Below are positions 57,360 to 64,000 of a stretch of 64,000 nt of DNA, one piece after another. The notes under the pieces were generated by a model. The model had not been told where the DNA came from, did not search any database, and was given only the letters and a program-made list of their open reading frames with translations. The DNA lies in contig JADGOY010000001.1 in assembly GCA_017882715.1 (NCBI GenBank), forward strand, positions 41,028-105,027. The letters are read 5' to 3'. Origin of the DNA: Nakamurella sp. (GTDB lineage: Bacteria; Actinomycetota; Actinomycetes; Mycobacteriales; Nakamurellaceae). Position 1 is the stretch's first letter. Each line of letters begins with the position of its first letter. A program made the translations under genes and the position numbers.

Positions 57360-57896
57360 CTACCGGCCGGCCTCGTGGTCCAGCAGCCAGCGCTTGGCCG
57401 GGAGGCCGTAGCGGAATCCGCCCAGCGACCCGTCGCTGCGCACCACGCGGTGGCACGGGACGAACAACGCAGCGGCGTTGCGGGCACAGACCCTGGCTGC
57501 GGCGCGCACCGCCGTCCGGTGGCCGCAGGACTGCGCGAAGCCGGTGTAGCTGATCGGCTCACCGGCCGGCACGGTCCGCAGCACCTTCCACGCCTGGATC
57601 ATGAACGGGCCCGAGACCTGTTCCACCGCAACGTCGTCGATCGCCGACAGGTCGCCGTCGTGATAGGCGATCGCCGCGTCGGTCACCCCGTCAATGGTGC
57701 CGACGGCGCGAATCAACCGGGGTCGCAGTCGGGGCGCGATCAGCGCGGTGAGCTCGTCGACGCGGTCCGTCCAGCCCGAGGCGAGGACGATCGGTCCCGG
57801 CGCGTCGGGACGCTGCACGGCCACCACGGTGAACGGCCCGATCGGGGTGTTCACCGTCGCGGTGCGGGCTTCGGTGGGTTCGGTCAGTGCGGTCAT
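57360..57896 (-). CDS. ogt: Methylated-DNA--[protein]-cysteine S-methyltransferase
   Basis: GEPISYTGFAQSCGHRTAVRAAARVCARNAAALFVPCHRVVRSDGSLGGFRYGLPAKRWLLDHE. Confidence 0.92.
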   Translation of the reverse strand: MTALTEPTEARTATVNTPIGPFTVVAVQRPDAPGPIVLASGWTDRVDELTALIAPRLRPRLIRAVGTIDGVTDAAIAYHDGDLSAIDDVAVEQVSGPFMIQAWKVLRTVPAGEPISYTGFAQSCGHRTAVRAAARVCARNAAALFVPCHRVVRSDGSLGGFRYGLPAKRWLLDHEAGR

Positions 57897-57940
57897 CAGG
57901 CACAGCCTTTCGCAAGGTCGGGTGGTTCGGTAGAGGTGGT

Positions 57941-59431
57941 CTAGGGGTGTGCCGCGGTGATGGTCGGAGCCATGCTCGTGCCGGCGGTGCGGGTCCCGGC
58001 TCGCCACAGGTGCATTCCGGCATAGGAACGGAACGGCCGCCAGGACGCCGCGCGCGCGGTGAGGCCCGCCGGGTCCTCGGGTAATCCGAGCGCAGCCGCG
58101 CCCTGCCGCAGCATCAGGTCCCCGGTCAGCAGCACGTCGGGATCACCGATCACCCGCATCGCCACGTACCCGGCGGTCCACGGGCCGATGCCCGGCCGGG
58201 CGATCAGGTCGGCCTCGAGATCGGCGGTGCGCCGGCCCGGATCGACGATCAGCGACCCGTCGGCGATGGCGGCCGATGCCTCCCGGATGGTCTGCGCGCG
58301 CCGTCGCGGTCCGGCGATCGTCGGCAACGCCGCAACGGCCGCGGGCGACGGGAACAGGTGGGTCAACTCGCCGTCCGGATCCGGCAGCCGATCGTCGACG
58401 GCGTGCGCCAGGCGCGTCGCGGCAGTCCGCGCGGCCGCGACGGACACCTGTTGACCGAGCAGAGCGCGCAGTAGGATCTCCGGGCCGTCGACCGCGCCCG
58501 GCACGCGCAGGCCGGGTGCGGCTCGCACCGACGGGGTCAGCGCCGGATCAGCCGCCAGAGCCTGTTCGATACCGACCGGATCGGCGTCGGCGTCCAGCAA
58601 CCGGCGGCAACGGTCGACGGCGGGGGCCAGGTCCGACAGCTGCTCCAGCAGCAGCACCGCGGTGACGACCGGCTGGGCCTCCGGCCCAGGCAGCGTCAGC
58701 CGGACCGTGCCCGAACCCGCCGGAAGCCTGAGCGTCCGGCTGTACGTGCGTCCCTGGATCTGCTCGACGCCTGGGACTGCTCGCGCGGTGAGGAACGCGA
58801 GCAGGGCGTCTGCGGCGAAAGGTGCCCGGACCGGCAGCCGCAGACTGAGCCGGCCCGAGGGCGCGGGCAGCGGGCGATGCCGGGCGCGCAGCGCACGGGG
58901 GTCGGCCGCGAACACCTCGCGGACCGTGTCGTTGAACTGTCGGACACTGGAAAAGCCTGCGGCAAAAGCGATGTCGGCGATCGGCAGGGTCGTCGCGGTC
59001 AGCAGGACCCGGGCCGTGTGCGCCCGCCGGGCGCGCGCCAGCGCGAGCGGCGAGGCGCCGAGCTCGGCCGTCATCATTCGGCCCAGGTGGCGCGGTGTGT
59101 ACCCCAGCCGGCGCGCCAGTCCCGGCACACCCTCACGGTCGACGACTCCGTCGCCGATCAGCCGCATCGCGGCCCCGACCGTGTCGGCGCGGAGGTTCCA
59201 TTCCGGGGATCCCGGTGCCGCGTCCGGCAGGCACCGGCGGCACGCCCGGTAGCCGGCGGCCTGGGCGGCCGCCGCGGTGGGGTAGAAGTCGACGTTGCGG
59301 CGCATCGGGGTCCTGGCCGGGCAGGCCGGCCGGCAGTAGATGCCGGTGGTGCGGACCGCCGTGACGAACTGCCCGTCGAACCTCGCGTCACGGGTTACCA
59401 CTGCGCGGTACTGGGCTTCGGGATCGGCCAT
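57941..59431 (-). CDS. Ada-type sensor/AraC domain fused to AlkA 3-methyladenine DNA glycosylase
   Basis: RTTGIYCRPACPARTPMRRNVDFY...YRACRRCLPD; AraC HTH; GPEILLRALLGQQVSVAAART..RPGIGPWTAGYVAMRVIGDPDVLLTGD. Confidence 0.93.
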   Translation of the reverse strand: MADPEAQYRAVVTRDARFDGQFVTAVRTTGIYCRPACPARTPMRRNVDFYPTAAAAQAAGYRACRRCLPDAAPGSPEWNLRADTVGAAMRLIGDGVVDREGVPGLARRLGYTPRHLGRMMTAELGASPLALARARRAHTARVLLTATTLPIADIAFAAGFSSVRQFNDTVREVFAADPRALRARHRPLPAPSGRLSLRLPVRAPFAADALLAFLTARAVPGVEQIQGRTYSRTLRLPAGSGTVRLTLPGPEAQPVVTAVLLLEQLSDLAPAVDRCRRLLDADADPVGIEQALAADPALTPSVRAAPGLRVPGAVDGPEILLRALLGQQVSVAAARTAATRLAHAVDDRLPDPDGELTHLFPSPAAVAALPTIAGPRRRAQTIREASAAIADGSLIVDPGRRTADLEADLIARPGIGPWTAGYVAMRVIGDPDVLLTGDLMLRQGAAALGLPEDPAGLTARAASWRPFRSYAGMHLWRAGTRTAGTSMAPTITAAHP

Positions 59432-59529
59432 CACGCCAACCACTCTGCCACCGGACCGGTGCCGGGACTGGCGGGAATCGGACATGGCAGCCCGGGTTCG
59501 GATTGCGGGTGCCGTGCCATCATGCACTG

Positions 59530-60156
59530 GTGGCGCCCTCGACCGATCCGCCGCCCACGCGGTGGGAGACGACCGTGACCGGCGAACGCTGGGACTTCTA
59601 CGCCGCCCGTTTCGCTCGGGAGTACGCCGAGGGCGCCGATTTGGAGGGCGAGGCCCGGTTCGTCGACGTCATCGCCGGGCGCGGATCGCGGGTGCTGGAT
59701 GCTGGCTGCGGCACCGGGCGGACCGCGGCCGCGCTGCACCGGATGGGTCACACGGCGCTCGGTGTGGACCGCGACGCGCGCCTGGTGGCGATCGCCCGCG
59801 ACCGCTACCCCGGCCCGCTGTTCCTGACCTCCGACCTGCTGGCCCTGACCCCTGCCGTGCTGCATGCCGCTGGTGCCCCCGCCGCGTTCGACGTCATCGT
59901 GCTGGCCGGCAACGTCATGGTCTACCTCGCGCCCGGCACCGAACGGGATGTGCTGCGCGCGCTCTCGGGGCTGGTGGTGCCCAACGGCGCGATCGTCACC
60001 GGGTTTCACACCGACCGGGAGTACACCGTTCCCGCCCTCGATGCCGACGCCGCCGCGGTGGGATTGGTGGCGGACCACCGCTTCGCCACCTGGCACCTGG
60101 CGCCGTGGACCCCCGACGCCGACTGGGCGGTGACGGTGCTGCGACGTCCGGAGTGA
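59530..60156 (+). CDS. Class I SAM-dependent methyltransferase
   Basis: SRVLDAGCGTGRTAAALHRMGHTALGVDRD. Confidence 0.85.
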   Translation: MAPSTDPPPTRWETTVTGERWDFYAARFAREYAEGADLEGEARFVDVIAGRGSRVLDAGCGTGRTAAALHRMGHTALGVDRDARLVAIARDRYPGPLFLTSDLLALTPAVLHAAGAPAAFDVIVLAGNVMVYLAPGTERDVLRALSGLVVPNGAIVTGFHTDREYTVPALDADAAAVGLVADHRFATWHLAPWTPDADWAVTVLRRPE

Positions 60157-60179
60157 GGTGTCTCCTAGACTGAGCCCTC

Positions 60180-61259
60180 GTGAGCCTGACCCTCGGTATC
60201 GTCGGCCTGCCCAACGTGGGCAAGTCGACCGTGTTCAATGCCTTGACCCGCGCCAACGTTCTCGCCGCCAATTACCCGTTCGCGACGATCGAACCGAATG
60301 TCGGTGTCGTGCCGTTGCCGGACGGCCGGCTGGACGAGCTGGCCGGGTTGTTCCACTCGGCGAAGATCGTTCCGGCCACCGTCTCGTTCGTGGACATCGC
60401 GGGAATCGTCAAGGGCGCCAGCGAGGGCGCCGGGCTCGGCAACAAATTCCTGGCCAACATCCGCGAGGCCGACGCGATCTGCCAGGTCGTGCGGGTCTTC
60501 TCCGACGACGACGTGGTGCACGTCGACGGTCGTGTCGACCCGCTCGCCGACATCGAGATCGTCGACACCGAGCTGATCCTGGCCGACCTGCAGACCCTGG
60601 GAAAGGCGATCCCGCGGCTGGAGAAAGAGGCCCGCAACGCCAAGGACCGTAAGCCGTTGCTCGAGGCCGCACAGGCCGCGAACACCCTGCTGGACCGGGG
60701 CCGAACACTGTTCTCCGCCAGGGACAAGCTCGATCTGGTTGTGCTGAAGGAACTCTCGCTGCTCACCGCGAAGCCTTTTCTGTATGTCTTCAACTCCGAC
60801 GAGGCGCTGCTCACCGACGACGCCCGCCGGGCGGAGCTGACCGCAGCTGTCGCTCCGGCCGACGCGGTCTTCCTGGACGCCAAGGTCGAATCAGAATTGC
60901 TGGAATTGGACGAGGAATCCGCGCGTGAACTGCTCGAATCGGTCGGGCAATCCGAGCCGGGGCTGTATGCGTTGGCGCGGGCCGGGTTTCACACGCTGGG
61001 TCTGCAGACCTATTTGACCGCAGGGCCCAAGGAGGCCCGCGCCTGGACCATCAAGCAGGGTGCCACCGCTCCGCAGGCCGCCGGGGTGATCCACACCGAT
61101 TTCGAGCGGGGTTTCATCAAAGCCGAAGTGGTGTCCTACGCGGACCTGATGGCCGGGGGATCAATGGCCGCGGCCAAGGCTGCCGGTCGGGTCCGGATGG
61201 AAGGCAAGGATTACGTGATGGCCGACGGGGATGTGGTGGAGTTCCGGTTCAATGTGTAA
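60180..61259 (+). CDS. ychF: Redox-regulated ATPase YchF
   Basis: LGIVGLPNVGKSTVFNALTRANVLAANYPFATIEPNVG; C-terminal MEGKDYVMADGDVVEFRFNV. Confidence 0.96.
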   Translation: MSLTLGIVGLPNVGKSTVFNALTRANVLAANYPFATIEPNVGVVPLPDGRLDELAGLFHSAKIVPATVSFVDIAGIVKGASEGAGLGNKFLANIREADAICQVVRVFSDDDVVHVDGRVDPLADIEIVDTELILADLQTLGKAIPRLEKEARNAKDRKPLLEAAQAANTLLDRGRTLFSARDKLDLVVLKELSLLTAKPFLYVFNSDEALLTDDARRAELTAAVAPADAVFLDAKVESELLELDEESARELLESVGQSEPGLYALARAGFHTLGLQTYLTAGPKEARAWTIKQGATAPQAAGVIHTDFERGFIKAEVVSYADLMAGGSMAAAKAAGRVRMEGKDYVMADGDVVEFRFNV

Positions 61260-61288
61260 GTGATCAACTATCTAGGCCTTGACCTGCA

Positions 61289-62225
61289 CTAATGCTCCAC
61301 TACTCTAAGGTCGGTCCCCTTCTGGTCCCATAGCCGAGTGCGGTCATCTTGGTTCGCCACCAGGTGCCCGTAGACCTTGAGCACAGTCGTCGCGTTGTTG
61401 TGGCCTAACCTTTCGGACACGACCACAACCGACTCGCCAGCATGAAGCAGTTCGCTCGCAAAGTGATGCCGAAGATCGTGAGTGGTGATGCTGTCAGGCA
61501 GCCCAGCCTTCTTGACGGCCTGCTTGAAGATCTGACTGCCGAAATAGTCGTGGACGATATGGGCTGCCAAGCCGAGTTGAGAACAGTGTCCCGTCCTCAG
61601 TTGGTGGGTACTTGGCGATGTGAGCCGCCAGGGCTTGGGCTGTGATATTCGGCAACGGGATCGTTCGGCGTGACCTCGGAGTCTTGGGTGCAGTCCGAAC
61701 CTTCGACTGCGGAGCGAACTGAAACTCGACACGAAGCGTTCGCCGTAGGAACGACGGGGGAGATGCCGACCAGACGATCAAGCAGTGCGTCCCGATACAT
61801 CTGTTTCAGGATGCCGAGCAGGTTGCGTAGACGAAGGAGCGACATCAGCTTGCTCCGCTCTGTCGCCCGGGCTTGGACCTCAGATGGCCTGAGAGCGATC
61901 AGTTTGCGGTTGCCGATGCTCATGCGAGCGATGTGGTTCTCGATCAGACTAGAGACCGTACGCACGGTCGTAGGGCGGTATGGCCGGGCAGCCGCCCACT
62001 GGCGGGCGTACTCGACCACACGGTCGTCCTATCGTTGGGGTCGACCCACTGGGCCCCTAGAGCGAGCGGAAAGCTGGTCTGCTTCCCACCTCAGTGCATC
62101 ACGCTTGGTAGTGAAGTGCTTGGCGTGCTGTCTTCCATCGGTTCCGATGATCCGAGCACGCCAGGACCCATCCGGACGCTTGGCTACACCTATGATCCGC
62201 TCCTACCGAAGCTCTCGTTTTGATC
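61289..62225 (-). pseudogene. Decayed tyrosine recombinase/integrase (in-frame stop and frameshifts)
   Basis: Minus-strand pieces: RIIGVAKRPDGSWRARIIGTDGRQHAKHFTTKRDALRWEADQL..[stop]..VVEYARQWAAARPYRPTTVRT; TPRSRRTIPLPNITAQALAAHI; HDLRHHFASELLHAGESVVVVSERLGHNNATTVLKVYGHL. Confidence 0.88.
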
Positions 62226-62278
62226 ATTGAACGCGACAAGATGGGGCACCGCCAGACCTCGACGGTGCCCCTTCTCAC

Positions 62279-62617
62279 TCAGCTTGCGTCCTGGGGCTTC
62301 TCCACCCAATCATCCTCATGGGCCTTCGCCCAGGCCCTCACGACAGCGGGTGAGAACTTGAGATGGCGCGCGTGCGGGTTGAAGTCCGCTTCCGCCCACG
62401 CAACATCGTCCGTATCGACCGCCTGGTGCAGCGAGCCATGGAGAGCGATCATGAAGTGAGCTGAGACCTTGGCCAGCGGGTTCTGGAACCACGAGATCGA
62501 GCCCGGCTCGGTCCCAGCCTCGACGTGCTCGACGATGAACTTGACCGGGTGGACCATGCCGCCGGGTCGACGGTTGGGGACGGGGCCAACCCAGTTGGCA
62601 AAAGGACATAGAGCCAT
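62279..62617 (-). pseudogene. N-acetylmuramoyl-L-alanine amidase (phage endolysin)-like remnant
   Basis: MALCPFANW...KFIVEHVEAGTEPGSISWFQNPLAKVSAHFMIALHGSLHQAVDTDDVAWAEADFN; catalytic remainder missing. Confidence 0.6.
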
Positions 62618-62713
62618 GCGCTGAAGAGCGTAGTTCGGAGCGCGCTCCTCCCGGTGGTACGTCGGGTCCGTTAGGTCTTCACTTGTCCTATTCGACCCGC
62701 GTAGGAGGCTCGC

Positions 62714-63322
62714 ATGTTCGCTCAGACCATCAGGGGCAAGGTGTCCGACCCGGACGCGGTTCGTGCGGCTGTCGACCGCTGGACGCGCGATCTTGGACCT
62801 ACGGCCAAAGGATGGTTCGGCACCACAGGCGGAGTGACCGACGACGGCGACTTGTTCGTCCTGATTCGCTTCGAGTCCGAGGGATCGGCGAGGTTTAACA
62901 GCGCTCGGCCGGAGCAGGATCAGTGGTGGTCGGAGTTCTCCAAGCTGCTTGAAGGTGAGCCGACCTTCAAGGACAGCAACAACGTGCTCATCGAACCTGT
63001 CGGCGATCTCGACTCAGCAGGGTTTGTGCAGGTCATCTGCGGTCAAAGCAGCGATCTTGAGCGCTCCAGGAAGTTGATGACTGACAGCCAGTCCGCGCGA
63101 TCGGCCGCACGGCCAGAGATCCTTGGAAGCGTGTCCGTGGGGCATGAAGACGGCAAGTTCACGTCCGTCCTCTACTTCTCCAGTGAGGAGGAGGCCAGGG
63201 CCGGGGAACGCAAGGAGCTGCCGCCCGAGGCGAGGGAAGCGATAGAGGAGATGCGTTCGCTCGGTGTCACGCCCCCGGAGTACCTGGACCTCAAGACACC
63301 ATGGCTCGACTCACCTAAGTAG
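62714..63322 (+). CDS. Hypothetical protein, two-repeat dimeric alpha/beta-barrel-like
   Basis: 202-aa ORF with two similar strand-helix halves (VQVICGQSSD / VLIRFESEGSARF); start MFAQTIRGKV after GTAGGAGG. Confidence 0.7.
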   Translation: MFAQTIRGKVSDPDAVRAAVDRWTRDLGPTAKGWFGTTGGVTDDGDLFVLIRFESEGSARFNSARPEQDQWWSEFSKLLEGEPTFKDSNNVLIEPVGDLDSAGFVQVICGQSSDLERSRKLMTDSQSARSAARPEILGSVSVGHEDGKFTSVLYFSSEEEARAGERKELPPEAREAIEEMRSLGVTPPEYLDLKTPWLDSPK

Positions 63323-63412
63323 CCAGATGGAGTGATCAACTCGGCGCGTCGGCGCGACAATTTGCAGTCACTCGTTACCGTCCGCGACGTGACCGATCCA
63401 GGCGATCCGGGG

Positions 63413-63953
63413 ATGACTGCTGAGCAGCACGAGGCTGTAAATACTGTGCTCTTCGCCTACTGGACCTCCCGTGAAGATGCCCGCCTCGCGCAGATCGCTA
63501 AAGGGCACCACGGACGTCGGCGGTCGACTCGGGGTTACGGCAGGTGGCCACCTGGACCGAGTCGCTCAGCTTTTGGGTCGGATCTGCATAGCCGTCGGCG
63601 CTCCGAAATCGGAGGTGTACTACAACGCGCCGAAGGACGACCCACAGAAGAAACCGGGACGGGCAATCGGCTACACGCTGCCGGGCTACTTTCGCCCGAC
63701 CAAGCAGTGGGACTGCGTCGTGTACTTCGATGGAAAGCCGATCGTGATCATCGAGCTTAAGTCTCAGAACGGTCCGTCGTACGGTAACAACGCCAACAAC
63801 CGGGCCGAAGAGGCGCTCGGAAACGCTCTCGACCTTCAGCGCGCGATGAGCGAAGGTCTAATACAGTTTAAACGGTTGTCGTTGTTCTTTGGTCGCTGCG
63901 AGGTAAACATTCAGCCGGTGTTCTCGGCGGCACTTGTTGGTGACATGGGGTGA
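63413..63953 (+). pseudogene. XhoI/PaeR7I-like type II restriction endonuclease, frameshifted and 3' altered
   Basis: Frame 1: TAEQHEAVNTVLFAYWTSREDARLAQIAKG; frame 2: GVTAGGHLDRVAQLLGRICIAVG..GYTLPGYFRPTKQWDCVVYFDGKPIVIIELKSQNGPSYGNNANNRAEEALGNALDLQRAM. Confidence 0.75.
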
Positions 63954-64000
63954 TGACCGATCGGGCGGTGCTCGTCGGTGTTGGTGGTGGGCCGGTTGTG

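Noticed and set aside
63953-64000. ATG ORF MTDRAVLVGVGGGPVV at the right edge
   Set aside because: Only 16 codons visible; cannot assign.

Overview
High-GC actinobacterial chromosomal segment. Gene order from roughly 0.8 to 61 kb follows a conserved actinobacterial core (ppx, SGNH hydrolase, cbs, metB, greA, mca, DUF255, hlyIII, Z-isoprenyl synthase, phoH, fumC, xseAB, lipid-droplet-type protein, ispH, DUF6542, ychF). Several accessory blocks interrupt it: (i) a four-gene, translationally coupled cassette (GT-C, GT2, ChbG/HpnK deacetylase, methyltransferase) at 24.5-28.2 kb; (ii) a sulfur region at 45.3-57.3 kb with a sulfotransferase and a full assimilatory sulfate reduction/uptake operon, each preceded by a related short leaderless leader-peptide ORF; (iii) an Ada-AlkA/Ogt pair at 57.4-59.4 kb, plus a truncated AidB at the left edge; (iv) a decayed mobile-element end at 61.3-64 kb (broken tyrosine integrase, amidase-like endolysin remnant, frameshifted XhoI/PaeR7I-like nuclease). 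Main unusual observations: the paired sulfur leader peptides, a short-variable-loop tRNA with a UAA anticodon, short tandem repeats recurring over stop codons and gene borders, at least 11 start codons with a -10-like hexamer 6-8 nt upstream, and two probable operators (MarR/ABC; Gly/Arg-rich protein). No CRISPR array, rRNA or intact IS element was seen. All product names come from reading translations by eye; no database search was run.
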